Shown: positions 37,201 through 50,386, numbered from the stretch's first letter. The stretch: DNA of 64,000 nt from Heliopora coerulea (GCA_030142905.1 JASJOG010000034.1:1479001-1543000), one strand, 5' to 3'. Program-made: numbers and translations. Notes: a model not told the origin generated them from the letters alone.

Positions 37201-39546
37201 TAAGAGGATATGTTGCACAGGGAAGTTTTACATTACTGTGTAAAAGGAGGTCCGCAATATGTACACTATCTTCAACAATTGCGACCAGTTTAACGCATTA
37301 ATGCGTTAATTTGCAGTCAATGGGAGAGGAATGAATGGTGAACTGTAGTTTAACACAGACAGAGCGACTTAAACACGATCCCAGTGAATTTATGATATAT
37401 TAAGGAAAGTAGTGCAGCTTTTTTCAAATCCAATTTCATGAATAAAAAAATATGCACGGCCCTTGACCCAAACCATTTTTGGATTCCAACTTTCCGAACA
37501 GAACACATTTTACTTCTAAATATGCGCAATAACTATATAATTCCGAGGCCAAAAGAATGATTAAATAGAACGGATGAATGAACGGACGAACTGACGAACG
37601 AACGAACGAACGAACGAACGGACAAACGAACGGGTGGACAGATAGATAAAGGGCTGGACGAGTGAGTGTCGGGTAAATTATGGTACATCCTTGTCAAAAA
37701 AACAGTGGGTCAACTGATTCTAAACTCTCAGTACTAAATATTCATTATTTTTGACTATGTATTCACGAATAATAAAGGTGAAATCAAGAAAAGGTATTTA
37801 ATAATAATTTGTAAAGCGTGTTACCCGTCAACGGATTGCGAGCCGTTCAGTTATTTTGAACCTAAAATGGTACAGTAAGGCTTACCACCCTCTCTATCTT
37901 TTTTGTTTGTTTCTTCGTCCTCAGATGCATGTCTCTTCTCCTCGACATAAAAACTATACACGTACGGGCAAGATTTAAGAAGTTTCTCATTCCTGTAGAA
38001 CAACACTTTATTGGCAATCTTCCATCTTTTTCGGTCTGAGAAATCGTTTATTAATAAAATAACAAGAGTTGTTTTACAACTTTTTCTTTCCGTGAAGTTT
38101 CAATACGATTATCACTAATTTTAACACTTTATTATGCCTGAATAGGATGACAAAGAGGACTAAAAAAACCTTGACTGACTATGAAGATGTAGCCCAATAC
38201 ACTATTTTTTCAAAACTCAACCAAAACTACAATGCAAATCTCAACTGCTGGTTGGTTTAAACTTTTCCAAAGCTACTGTATGACTAATTCTATAAACAAG
38301 GCAAAAAGCTGATCACAGTGTAACCATTTTTCTACATGAACAAACAAAATACACTGTAAATCCTAAAAGTACTGTCTGTAGATGATAACCTCTGAGTGGA
38401 AACAGGCATCATTTGTTGCATTGAAGGAAGATTTATTTGTTAATTTGGCTCAAGAAAAGTGAGCTTGAATATAAGTCAATTTAAAGAACAAAGGATACAA
38501 GGATATACAACCAAATTCTTTGTCTTGATTGGCTGCAAATCTTCACTGGATGTCAGCAATGCTACAATTATGTGCTAGTAACATAAAATGTATTGACATT
38601 TTTCAGTTTCTGGTACATTTTTAAAGTGCCATAACTCGTGCACAATACACAAATAGGGTATGCAGTTACAGATCTATCTGAAACCCATGGATCTCCTAAA
38701 GCTAGCTGTTCAACCCGGTCCCTTATCCAGTACCCCTCTTCCACAGTCTATTGGGATGGTCATGGGAGGGCTTGCCTGATCCTGCCAAAATTTTGTACAG
38801 AAGTAATTTGCATTGTATGTTGACCTACGAATCAGGAGGTTTTGATGTTTCCAGACTGAACTTGAAGAAAGTGTAGCTCAGTTGTTCAAGGAAAATAGGA
38901 ATACTTAACTGTTGAGCTGATGCATGTTGTGATGGGTCCTGATAGGTCACAAAGTATCTCATTTTTTTACCAATTTTAAGGGAAAATATTTTAGTATCCC
39001 TAAATGTCCCTGTCTCGACTATGCAACAGGGGACACCTTTAGCACTGTAATATCTGCAGGACTTAAATTTGTACTTTTATTGTGACTAATGAAGACAGAT
39101 AATGTTTTTTGGCATAAGATGTTGGTAGATTAATAAATCTTTAATAACTAATTTGAATAACTACCCATGAGGCTAAATTCAAAAGAATAGTGCCAAAGAG
39201 ATTTGAATTAGTATAAACAGTCAGTAATTAAATACCATAAAGCAAAATACTTAATTGCTGTAAGTGTGCTATGCCCTGAACTCACTTCAATATCCTCTTG
39301 ATTTTTGTTATTTGAGCAAATGCCTGTTTGGTCATGGCTAAAGAAAGTGTAGATAAAGCTAAATTACCGCACACTTATTCGGAGAGGAAGTGTTAAGAGA
39401 GACAAACAAAATTGTAAAATAGACTACCATTACCTCCGGCTGTGTCTTGGAGGCTTAACCAAATATAGTTTAATCTTATAAATGGTATCGTCCAAAGTAA
39501 TCAACCTAATGTCAGGTTGTGGAAGCGAAAACCTCTCCAGGAACAT
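34245..39546 (-). CDS. Unrecognised charged, probably nuclear protein (at least 7 exons, one junction unresolved)
   Basis: Exons, 5' to 3': 39546-39434 (MFLERFSLPQPDIRLITL...), 39337-39286, a gap, 38035-37886, 36185-36154, 35782-35588, 34546-34519, 34366-34245 (stop). From 38035 on, all phases agree; the first two also agree with each other (phase 2). Exon 2 ends in phase 0 (GAA/GTGAGT) whereas the 38035 exon needs phase 1, so either a small exon is missing between 38060 and 39280 or a weaker donor one codon later is used. The reading starts with a hydrophobic/basic globular part (WKIANKVLFYRNEKLLKSCP) and continues acidic (SEDEETNKKDREGESNSSEN). It then has a basic nuclear-localisation-like patch (TKNQKRKRHHE, then ESKKKR) and a Gln/Glu-rich coiled coil (QEQDLQEQLRLQELA). 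I do not recognise the family. The exon 35588-35782 is the longest piece. Confidence 0.6.
34818..35049. mobile_element. TA-flanked MITE, copy 1 (Tc1/mariner-like ends)
   Basis: Inverted ends ACCCTGTTAACACTGTAACA and near-complement at the right, flanked by TA. It is homologous over its full length to 48309-48548. It lies in an intron of the unrecognised gene. No transposase frame. Confidence 0.75.
36345..36390 (-). repeat. Inverted copy of the dispersed hairpin repeat
   Basis: GAGTATTTTACATTGGCTTACACCAGATGATTTTTT-like block, the reverse of the 27268 form. Confidence 0.5.
36832..36870 (+). repeat. Dispersed hairpin repeat copy
   Basis: GACAAGTAAAATAGTCTG, TCGTAAG, CCGGAGTAAAAT; same arrangement as the copies at 27268 and 56205. 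Confidence 0.6.
36992..37056. repeat. 26-bp perfect inverted repeat
   Basis: Arms 36992-37017 and 37031-37056 are perfect reverse complements around a 13-base loop; they may be the core of a small fold-back element. Confidence 0.8.
37568..37634. repeat. (GAAC)n microsatellite
   Basis: Run of GAAC/GGAC units in an intron of the unrecognised gene. Confidence 0.85.
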
Positions 39547-39964
39547 GCCACATAAACAATATTTTACATCCTTTTTAAATACACGAACAATTTCCCTCCC
39601 TAATACATAAATTTCTTGGAATTCTAGCGAGGTTTCACATGATTTATAACTTAAAAGCTAAGTTCTTCGTCCATTTTCCCCAAGATTTCTTATACGATTT
39701 ATTAACCCGTCATAATAACCCCACGGCGATTTGTTCCTGTAAGTATGTACCATGAAAACGAGCTTTTATTGTATTTGGCAGCCATTTATCTGGCAAAATA
39801 CGTCTCTACTGGTAAAATTGATGATAAAGTTTCATGGGTTTCTAATTTTCACTGCCCTTTCGGGTCAAAGAAGAACTGGAAGAAATGATGATATCGAGGA
39901 AGGAGTTCTAATACCTACAAGGGATTCAGCCCGGTGGAATTTTCCCGCCACAAGGTTCTTCAAC
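39547..39964. promoter_or_regulatory. Shared (bidirectional) promoter region
   Basis: 418 bases separate the start codons of two divergent genes, COPS3 (+) and the unrecognised gene (-). There is no clear TATA box on either side; head-to-head housekeeping pairs commonly share such regions. Confidence 0.5.
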
Positions 39965-42900
39965 ATGGAGAACTTCATTATTGCTGTCAAAACCATTTCC
40001 GCGGATAAAAACTACCACCAGTTGTCCGAATTATTGAATAAGAACGCAGAACAGTTACTACAAAATGCTACGAATATCGACTTGGTTGTCGGAGCCTTAG
40101 ACCCGGAGCAACATTGCACCGCTTTCCTTGCACTCTTGTGAGTACAGTAATCAGCATCTAAGTTGTCAAATAATATAAACAATTCTGAGTGTTTTTCGTC
40201 ACTTGTTTTCGTTTCTGTTAACCTGGAGACCTTTTCCTCTTAGTTTATGGCTTAAACTTTAAAGCTATCTCCAAGTAACGGTCTGGATAACTTTAGTTTG
40301 ATGTTTTTTAATAACTTTCTTTAAGGTCTCTGAAAATTACACTAGCCAATTTTGGAGATTTTGAGCTACTGTACACCCAAGTCCAACAGTGTGTCAACAT
40401 GTGCCCTGCAGACCAAATTCAGGTGTCAAAAAATCAATGTAAGGGAGAATATTTATTTAGAGGAATTACTTGCAGTACCCATAGGCCTTTGATAAGGATG
40501 ATGAATTTGATGGTGAAAGAACAATTATTCAAAACTGCTATAAAGAAGTTGTGGTTTTGAAAATAATGTATTTTCACATGAAACTGTATCTATTTGAATG
40601 GTAATTTAATGAGCAGAGTATTATCATTCCTCACTGATATCTTACAGTTTACTGTATCATAAACCTGTGATACCTGAACCTATAATAACCCTAGTCCTGA
40701 TCCTAACCTACAGCTGTAACTCAACCCTAACTCTAGCAGCTAATGCTAACCCTAACCCTAACCCTAACCCTAACCCTAACTAAACAATAACTGTATCAAT
40801 AACAATCAATAATCATCCAACTCCCTACATCTAACTGCCAATACTGTATCTGTCCTAATTTCCAATGTAAAGTGGAAAATACCTATCCGAAGTACCTATC
40901 CTTATCTCCAAAAAGGAACAAAACTTGAGGAGTGCTATAATAAGTAGAGCCAATATAGTAGGTTAATGAATGTGGTAGCAGTGTTGCAGTATATACCTTT
41001 GTAACTGATCTAGCATATAATTTTTTCCTCACTGTTAAAATATTTATTAATCAACAGTTTGTAAATATTTTGAATTCTGACTATTTTTCAGTTTGTCAGC
41101 TATGTCATTTCCTTACGGCTCAACTTGTGGAGCGGAAAGTAGTATGTATTGATTGAATTGTTGACTTGGTAGCAAAGTCCACTTCCCTTTGCATATAGTA
41201 TACTGTAGTTGTCACTACAAAATGTTTTTTTAATTTTCTTTTTAGCCTTTAAAGGGAATAAAGATAATGGCCACTGCTATTCCTAAAATACAGACTTCAC
41301 CCTCCCAGTTAACATCTATTCATGCAGATCTTATGCAGGTAAGAACACTATAACCATTAATTACACAATGTTGTAAAGTTTAGAGTTCTTCAGTTAGATG
41401 AGCTTTTATAATTGTCTGTGTATATACCAGTGTGTGTATGTTAGTCGTATTTTAAGGACAGTAACTAAACTGGGAAAGACAAGTGTACTTACTGTATACG
41501 CTTTTGAAACAAGCAAATAAACAAATAAACAAACATACAAATAAATATATTGAAGAAAACCAAAACTTTAATATGAAAATTCTTGTTGTTGTAGCTTTGT
41601 CTGCTTGCAATGTGTTTCAAACCTGCACTTCAATTTTTGGAGGAGAACATGACTGACATTGTGAAGGAGGTAAGGGAAAAATCATACCATTTAATGTTGT
41701 ATGGAACTTGGCAATTAAAGGATTAATCTCCTGCATCTGAGCTACTAATTTTTGTACAACATATAGACTTAGTTACTGGCTAGTTTACTATATATGATCT
41801 GAAAACTACTTGAATATGCAGTGCAGTTTCTGTGGGCTATCCTGTCACAAAGAGAAGTTGGCTTGGTGTACTAGACCTTGATTAAGTAATAGCTTTGGAT
41901 GAGCTTCATCTGTATGTAGCCTGGTAGAAAAGGAATCTGTGTATTTAAAACTCTGAACTGTTAACTTTTACCCAGCATTTTTTTAACCTTCTAATCTGTA
42001 TATATCACCAATTTGTTATTACTTAATGCAATAACCATAATAAGGTTACGGAAAAGCCTAATCTAATAAATACCTAAAGTAAAATGGTTTTAAAGTTAGT
42101 AATCTGGTCTGCAGATGAGGGTTTTCTAAATGTCACTGGAACTTATTCTTATATATTATCATGATGTAGAACTTAGAATTTGGTGGCACAGTGGTAGTGC
42201 ATATATCTCTCACCATTGTAACTAGGGTTTGATTCCATCTCTGTACAATTATCTGATTCAAGGTGCAGTATACTGTACCTTGGTCACATGTGAGAAGAGT
42301 GTCATCCAGTCTGACTTAATTGAACACCTCAAGTTTTCTGTTGTTACTGTGGTTTCCTTCTATGGTAACTATGGACCCATGAGGGATAGCCCTTTCTAGA
42401 CCTGTAGGGAGAATATTTATTTCAGATAGAATTATCTAATACAAAATAATAAGGATGCCTTTTTACTAACTTAGTGTAACTAACCACTCCCTTCACAACA
42501 CTAAAAGTTCCAGGTGGACGTACTTTTGGCCTTTTCCATAATATGTTATTTTTATCTAATGTACAATGTTGTTGTTGGCAGTACATTTATTTAGTACAAG
42601 TTAATTATTACCCATAGTAGCTTTGGTTGCTCTGTATATATTTGTTCCTTTAAAAAAAATGGAACAAGGTACTGTATCTGGTACAGTAAAGTGAGCAGGT
42701 AAACTTTTTCATTTTTAGACAATTTAATGTTTTTTTTCTTGTATTTCTTGCACTTTTTTTTTTCCAAGGATCCACAAAATGATTCCAGGCAATTTCTTCT
42801 GTATTTTTATTATGGTGGAATGATATATACAGCCATAAAGAAATATGACAGAGCATTGTTCTTTTATGAAATAGTAAGTCATCTTATGCTGGCTTAATTA

Positions 42901-45900
42901 GAGGTCACAAGAATTCAAGTTTTTCACCATTGCCTTTCAAGGCTTGACAGTTTGGGTTTGCCTTGTGCAGAGTTACAGTAGAATCCTTTGTTTAAGTTTA
43001 TTTAGCATATACATCCAGTCACTTTAAATTATTAACTTAGCTCGGAATTCTAATTGACAAGATACAATGTGTGCACTTTGCATATCATTTTGCTGAAAAT
43101 GTGGAAAATTGATTATCACAGACTTAATGAAGAACAGGTTCAGAATTTTTTACAAGTATGTATAGACCACCAAATTTCCTCAAAATTTATTTTTTGGGGA
43201 AAATGTGAACATCATCTCTATCAAAATATTTTGAAGTCTGATTCCATGACCAACTTGTCCCCCTTCTGCATTTTCCACAAGTAACTACAAAGGTTGGAGA
43301 AATTTTATAACCAAGAATTTTTCCAGTCTTCCAAAGGAAGATGTTCACTAACAGATTTCTGGTATTAAATTACATTAAATTAACTCTCCTAATGAAAATT
43401 TACTTGCCTGATTTATAATATTGTGATGTAGTCATCAAACATAGAGTAGAGGTCTTTGTACATTGACAGAAATACATGTTACTTCAGGTGGGAACTGTAT
43501 GTTCTTGTCATGTTTGACATATTCAAGCCTGAGTCTTCAGACCTCCCATTGGGATACACCCTTGTATTCCTAGCCATGATAGATCAAGCAAGCTTTGATA
43601 TTGTGTCATACACACTTTCTATTTTCACCTTGTTTACTTTTACAGGCTATCACCACTCCTGCCAGTGACATCAGCTACATTATGCTGTCAGCTTACAAGA
43701 AGTTTATTCTCGTTTCTCTTTTGGAGCATGGAAAGGTATTTGCAGTTGCAGTAAAATATTGTACAATAGGTTGATTTTGTAGGGGAGGGGATGGTAGTTC
43801 CTACATCCACTGATCATTAAAATGCAAGGCTTGAAATACCGCATGCATACGTGCACAAATGCACGTAAAATTCAAGATGTGCATGTAACTGTTGTCACTT
43901 ACATGCACTGTGTGCACGTAGAAATTTTCACACAGTGACTGCATGGGCTGCACTTCATAATCAGCATCATTACCTTAGCTTCAGAGTAATGATTGGACAT
44001 GGGACATAGTAGTAGTTTGTAGCAAGTAGCATATCAATATTATTTAGCTGATAATTCAATCATGAACAATTCTCAATCCACTGTGCAATCTTACACCCTT
44101 CTATTTGTCATAATCATGAAGTGAGCCTGCGTTCTGAGGAGTCTCACTTGAAAACTTCAAGTAAACCAAATCATTGAAAAGAAGTGAAATTGTGTTTCAA
44201 GAATTTTTTTGAACATGTCTGTGCACATAAATAATTGATGGTGCAGGTAGTTAAAAAAATTAGGTGCATGTTGTGCATGTAAGATTTTCCTATTAATTCA
44301 AGCCTTGAAAATGTAATAAAAAGTATATTATAAAAAAGAGTGACTAGTAAAAATTGGGGAAATATTCCCCCCACTTCTATTATTTGGAGGCATGTGGCCC
44401 CATGCTCCTCCTCCCAGCTTTGTATGCCCATGTAAGATAGTAAGGCTTAAATAAATAACACCTTTCATAAGTCACATTGCAAAATGTGTTCCAGGAAATT
44501 TTGTATGCCATTGAGATTATATGGTTAAATCACAAAACTTTGTTTGTGTAAAGCTATGAGATAAGAACACCACTGTTTCAAGTGATTTTGTTTAATTTAT
44601 TGTATAATGTGAAGCATACAAGGTGTTATTTACTGTACCTAAATATCAAATTAGTACATCCTAATATCTCACAAAATGAACAGATGTATAAGAAAATCAA
44701 TAAAGGCCAATGTTTATAATTTAAAAAGTTTTAAGGTAAGGAGTTTCTTCCAAACTAATCATTTCACAACATATATACTTTAAAGTTACCCTGGTGAATG
44801 ATCTTTGCTGTGTTTTCATGTTATGTTTTCCAGATTATTGGATTGCCAAAGTACACATCTCATGTTGTTATGAAATATCTTAAGGTAAGTGTTAATACGC
44901 TATGGCACCTAAGACCCTTGAAAAAGTATACATACAATAAATATGTCAAAACAAGTTTATTTTAGTCTTTCTTTTATTCTTCATTGTTTTTCCACTAATT
45001 CTGAGTTATTTTATAAGGGCAGTTGATATTGCTACTGTAGAAATCAGACTCATTTCTCTGTTGATTTCACAGCCATTAAGTTTACCGTATCACGACCTTT
45101 CCGACGCATATGACACAAGAAATCCGTCAAAAGTTTCCAGCGCTGTTGAGAAACACGTAGATATTTTCGCAACGGTTTGTTATCTTGTATTCTTAGCTTT
45201 CTTGTTTTAAGACTATTTTGTGTCTGATTGGTTATATTTAATTGTTAATCATAAGCCCGTAATTAGTTATCTGGTTATGCATTGTTAATCATCAATTTAA
45301 TTTACAATTAAACCGCGTTATAAAAGTAGAAAGTTACGTAGGTAAAGTTAAATGAGGTGCCAAAGCCCACGTTTTCTAGGAATTACTGGAATTGAAATCT
45401 TAGATTAGATTGGAAGAAATCCTAGCGTCTCAAAGGAAAGCCCTTCGTCGATGTGAAACGTTAACATTTCGTCCTCGCATGTAGGCCCTTCGCTCAAAAC
45501 TCCAGCGGATTAAGGCCAGGGCCCCCGGGCCCCCCACTTTTAGGGGCGCCCGCATTTAAGGACCCAAGTATTATGTTTTAATATTAAAATATAAAACAAT
45601 TTAGTTTCGATATTTCATCCCTTTTTTCTAGCTCACCATCAGTAATGTGAGCAATTGCTTGCTGCTTTATCATTAAGGTTATTACTGCCGGATTAAGACT
45701 TTGGTAGTCCCGATATTGTAAGTTACAGCTGACAGCCGCAAGCGAATTAAAGTCAAGGGACCCCTTCCAAAATATGGCACTGGGCCCTCCACATTCTCAG
45801 TCCCGCACGGGCTCGAAACGTCAAAATTACTTATTTTCAGTTTCGACAACTCCTCAATTTCTTTATTTTTAGAAATCGTGTAGTTATTCGATTGTTTAAG

Positions 45901-48900
45901 TTACACATGATAGCCACTCATTTTCCTTTATTCACCTACTCGTTCATCGAAAGCGGGGGGTGTTTCAGGTGTGGACCGAGACTCCCACCAAATGTGCAGT
46001 TTAACCCCAAGGGATGAGGCTGTCCGTCCTAGATTTATTGGGCACAAAATGTTGCCCTCTAACTTCGTTAACATTCTGTCCATTGTCATACCATGTTCCC
46101 TCGTTTGCATCTGGCGCTCTTGATTTAGGAACATGTAATTTCTAAATGTGCTTTCTTTTTTTAGGATACAAACATGGGTTTAGTTAAACAAGTTGTCACC
46201 TCCCTGTATAAAGTTACTATTAAAAGGCTTACTAAGGTATTGACAAAATTTTGCTTTATCTACGGCAAGTCCTTTGCTGTAGAGTCTGCTTTGTGATCAG
46301 GCGTAAGGACCTTTTTCCGCGTATGAATGAGAATGGGCTTGATAGAAGACCGAGAGCCGTATCTTAACACCTATACTTGGTAGTGACTAATTGGAAAAAC
46401 AAAGTATCAGTCAATGGGAGAAACAAAACGGTGGCGGCCGATTATCAGCCTTTCCCAAGTAATCCCAAATACTAGTCTTGTGAACGAAGTTACGATTTTG
46501 CCAGAATTTTTTGCATTGACATGTAAAATCTCGATATTTTAGATCCATAATGCTATCATCCCATGCTTGGGTTTTTACTGTACCCCTACCTCCTTTTATT
46601 TACATCACACTTCAGTTTTCATATCAGTAGATGTCGTTCTTTGACAACCAGTCAGGTGAAAAGTGTTTCCCCCTTTCAAAACCCGTTTCTTAGTTTCTCA
46701 GCTTAGCAGCCATTTTCTTACTGTCTGCTTGACGTTTCTTGATCATTTCTAGTAAAATCAAATTATTGTTACAACAACATTTGAACTGGGCAATTAATCT
46801 CACCGAACCGAGGCCGGCTTGCTTCAAATGGCGATGCATTCTTCATCCACTAGCCCAACTTGTGTTTTAAGGTTTGAAATTAACTAATGTATTTTTTGCC
46901 AGACTTTTCTAACGCTGTCTTTAAGTGACATGGCCAGTCGTGTTGGGCTCAGCAACACACAGGAAGCTGAACGTTATGTTTTGCAAATGGTAAGCTTCAT
47001 AAACCTCTAGTATTTAGCGTTACGATTTTAAAAAATGACACATGGACAGGTGATTGTTTTTTCCAGCGCTAACTGACGCATGCACTCCTCTCGCTACTGG
47101 CAGCGATTCCAGTGACCAATAGATTGCCCATTGTTGACTGTACTTAAGTGCTAATGCCCATTTTCGGTTTTACGTTCTGTGTAGTCGCATCCTGATTACT
47201 TTACATAATCTATTTCGGCCGTTGACTATAAATCATGACCAGCTCACTTTTTCTCATTGTAATTTTTTTCTTGGCCTTTTCTGTATTTCTACTCACCAGA
47301 TTCAAGATGGTGAGATTTACGCGTCAATAAACCAGAAAGACGGCATGGTCTCATTCCACAGTAACCCGGAAAAATACAATAATCCCAAGATGCTGAAGCG
47401 ATTAGACGAACAGGTCAGCTTGTGTTGTATGCTTTAATTCAGCCGCGTAATCAGTCTCAGTCAGACAGACAGACACACAGACAGACACACAGACAGACAC
47501 ACAGACACAGAGACGTAGACTCGAAGACAAATTCTTGAATCGAAGACAGATAGACAAACAGGCAGACAGACGAACGACACGACGGATAGACGTATAAAAG
47601 GTTCGCAGTTTAAGGAAAAAAGCCACCTGAAATGATAATTGAGACACTGAAGTTTTCTTGTGCATTGATGGGAAATCCATAAAAGTATAGCCTCCGTCCA
47701 ATAGAAAATGATTCAATTTTGAGTGAAAGGTTATCTGCGTGCCCGTTTTCCCTCTTGTACTAAAACCAGAGACCCATAAGGAACAGTTCTTGCTGGATCT
47801 CAAAGAGAAACAGTTTAGTTTGAGCAAACAGTTTCATTCAGATTCTTCATTTCGCTCTTTCGACAAGACAGGGGAATGGTCGCTTCACGTGAATCCATTC
47901 TTTTATAGAGTGAGCTTTTTAACAGCTGTTACGTTGATAACTTTAGTTCCGTTTTTCACTGACCCCAGACACATTTATGGATTAACTTTTCCGAGTGACC
48001 TTTTATACATTACCATGTGTTTTCCTTGGTGACTTAGATTCGTGCCTGTCAAAGTCTTGATGATAAGCTCCAGGCTATGGACTCAACTTTGGCTCTAAAC
48101 CCTCAGTATGTTCGAAAGGTAAAGTTGTTTTTACTATGTTGGTGGAACGTTGCTCTCCAATTGTCCTTCGCAAAGTTGGTAGATAAGTTCTATAATCAAC
48201 CGCATTTTCACAGATACAAAGTTGGTTGACAAGGCCTCTCTAGCTGTCCTTGCTTCTAATGTATACCAGGCCTATAAATTTCAGTTCAAAATGGGTGCAG
48301 TAGATATAAGCCCCGTTAACACTGTAACATTTTGGGCACGGTACGGCAAATTAGCCTTGCCGAGAACTACATATACATTATACACAGAGGTGCTCGACGC
48401 GGCTAAATTTTCAGGAACGGGTGTCCAATTTTAAGAAGTCCGCACCGTTGACTCTGTGAAAATCACCCGTGCCGTGCGAAATAATATATGCAATCGTGCC
48501 ACAATTTTAGCCGTGACGTGTCCAAAATGTTATCAGTGTGAACGAAGTTATTAGAGCACTTTATATCGATGGATAACAGTTTTCTGAGTGTCCCGTCTAT
48601 GTTGGTAGAAAAAAACAAAAAACAACCTCTTTTATTCTTCCTTTGTTGATAGATAAGAACTCTTCTGTTTTCAGATCGTCATAAGTACCCGGGTGAAGGC
48701 ATAACTTTAGATTTGTTCCTATTCACTTAATAAGATAAAATAAATGAATCGAGCTTTAGGACTACGCGTCCATCATCATGGTGCAAAAATGCTTAGAACG
48801 TACGGACTTCTAATGGAATCAAATATGCAAATAAGTATGCTAATGAATGAGATTAAAACTCAAAACTAGATTACATGGATAAAAAGATTTAAGGCAAAAA

Positions 48901-49510
48901 TACCATATAATAACAATGAATGAAGTTAAAACAACCCTACCGAATCCTGTCTAAATTGGTGCACAAGGCTTGTCTGCCCTCCCTATGTTGATGTGTATCA
49001 GATTTCTAAATATCCATTCTAAATTTGATAGATAAGAGCATTCCATGTCGATAAATAACGGGATTTTTTAGCCTTAAGTCTTTTATGTATGTAATTTAGT
49101 TTTGAAATTCAATTTAATGTATTCGCATACCTATTTGCATATTTGATTCCAATAAAAAGTCTTTAGGTTCCAAGCATTTGTATCCTGATGATTGACATGT
49201 AGTCCGAGAACTCTGTTCGGTTATTAAGTTCCAAGAATTTGTACCCTGATGATAGACATGTAGTTCGAGAACTCGGTTCGGTTATTAAGTTCCAAGCATT
49301 TGCACGCTGATGATAAACATGTAGTCCCAGAACTCGGTTCATTTATTTCATTTTATTAAGTGGGTAGATGCAAATCTAAAGTTATGTAACTTCTCTGTTA
49401 TCCTAACTAAGGCTTAAAAAGCACTCTTTACATTATAGACTCTCGGAGTCGGCTCTCACTTTGACGATGAAGGGCTGGGAAGAATGAAAGGCGACGAAGG
49501 AATCCTATGA
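39965..49510 (+). CDS. COPS3: COP9 signalosome subunit 3 (CSN3), 14 exons, complete
   Basis: CSN3 is a scaffold subunit of the COP9 signalosome, which removes NEDD8 from cullin ubiquitin ligases. Exons: 39965-40137, 40326-40438, 41092-41138, 41246-41338, 41595-41669, 42769-42873, 43646-43735, 44834-44884, 45073-45174, 46165-46236, 46903-46989, 47300-47413, 48038-48118, 49439-49510. All phases agree (phase 0 from exon 3 on), giving 424 residues; human CSN3 is 423. Diagnostic matches include [20 protein letters not shown], the [25 protein letters not shown]-like block, [13 protein letters not shown] and, in the PCI domain, [18 protein letters not shown] then NPEKYNNP. The start is the ATG at 39965, upstream of which the frame is not family-like. 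Introns hold a telomere-like tract, a SINE, two MITEs and a fold-back element, all clear of exons. Confidence 0.97.
40746..40783. repeat. Interstitial telomere-type repeat (CCCTAA)5
   Basis: Five perfect CCCTAA units at 40750-40779, flanked by degenerate CCTAA units from about 40680, in COPS3 intron 2. Confidence 0.9.
42178..42475 (+). mobile_element. tRNA-derived SINE, copy 2
   Basis: It matches the copy at 8622-8905 along its length: GGCACAGTGGTAGTGC head, degenerate B box GGTTTGATTCC, the TTGGTCACATGTGAGAAGAG block and the GGACCCATGAG block. It lies in COPS3 intron 5, sense orientation. Confidence 0.85.
43825..44307. mobile_element. MITE with CAAGGCTTGAA ends
   Basis: Left end CAAGGCTTGAA and right end TTCAAGCCTTG are perfect 11-bp inverted repeats flanked by AAAATG on both sides (43819-43824 and 44308-44313). 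The interior has repeated GTGCATGT / ACATGCAC motifs near both ends. It lies in COPS3 intron 7. Confidence 0.75.
47459..47511. repeat. (GACA) / (GACACA) microsatellite
   Basis: Run of CAGACAGACACA units in COPS3 intron 12. Confidence 0.85.
48309..48548. mobile_element. TA-flanked MITE, copy 2
   Basis: Homologue of 34818-35049 (shared blocks CACTGTAACATTTTGGGCA, AGAAGTCCGCACCGTT, GTGAAAATCACCCGTGCCGT), flanked by TA, in COPS3 intron 13. Confidence 0.8.
48751..49342. repeat. Fold-back element with tandemly repeated end
   Basis: Arms of about 145 bases, 48751-48895 and 49069-49220, are diverged reverse complements (both contain GGAATCAAATATGCAAATA, read from opposite strands). The right terminal segment is then repeated in tandem three times with a period of about 61 bases starting at 49164, 49225 and 49286 (unit begins TAAGTTCCAAG). 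It lies in the last COPS3 intron. Confidence 0.75.
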
Positions 49511-50386
49511 GATAACACACGAACTTTTACAGTAAAACAGACTCGTAGTGAGGAGCTTAATATCTGTCTTAAGTGCGTAACCAACAAACCATTGGCGGGC
49601 CATTTGACACGTGGTCCCATTGGGCAGGAATTACAGTACTTTAAAAAGTCTATGACATTCACTTGTGTTACTGAAGCAATGTAGATCGAAATTGTTATTA
49701 CGTGTAATGCACCAAAGCTTCATCGAAACGATACCAACAATCGATCAGAGAACAAACTTCATTGTTGACATTAATTTAAAATGATATAGAACAGCGGACT
49801 TCAAGTTCTGATAGAGGTCGAAACTATTTTCTGTTCCTCTCTGAAAGGATTGTCCACTTATGAGAGGATGCTCTTTGTTCATTTGTGTTAATCTGTGTTC
49901 CTTCATTTGCCCTACTCGCATATCGCCGCATGTTCTTTTGTGTGGCAGTATGATGCGAAATTTTCTGTCCTTGTAAGTTTGTTCAAAATTACCTCTAAAA
50001 CACGCCTGCAACAGGTCGTCTGTCTGTAGTTTTTATCTGATTGCTTCCCAGTTATATGATATCAATGAAATTTATTAAGGTCAGAGAGAAACCTCAATCC
50101 AGTGGGAAAAGGTAAGAAATACATAGCTTTTGAACAAAAAGTAAATCTTTAACGAAAAAAATGTCATATGAAACGTGAAGATAAAAATGGTGCATTATTC
50201 CATGGTGTAGGTTAGTGCTAACTTTAGACCCGTGCCGAACGGATAATTATTTGAAAGAAGATAGGAAACTAGTTGTTTTAAAATTACCTCAGTAACATTT
50301 GCAAATGTAGCCGCCATTTTATTTGTTTACATGCCTTCATTGCAAGTACAACGTTGTATCCACCTCTTGGTGATTGTAGGGAAAAA
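49511..50386. other. Downstream of COPS3, no gene recognised
   Basis: Expected COPS3 3' UTR followed by unassigned sequence. A possible 34-base exon-like piece before GTAAGA at about 50111 has no partner. Confidence 0.3.

Noticed and set aside
38638..38823. Plus-strand 61-codon frame
   Set aside because: It lies in an intron of the unrecognised gene, is open on both strands, and has no splice or family support; probably a repeat.
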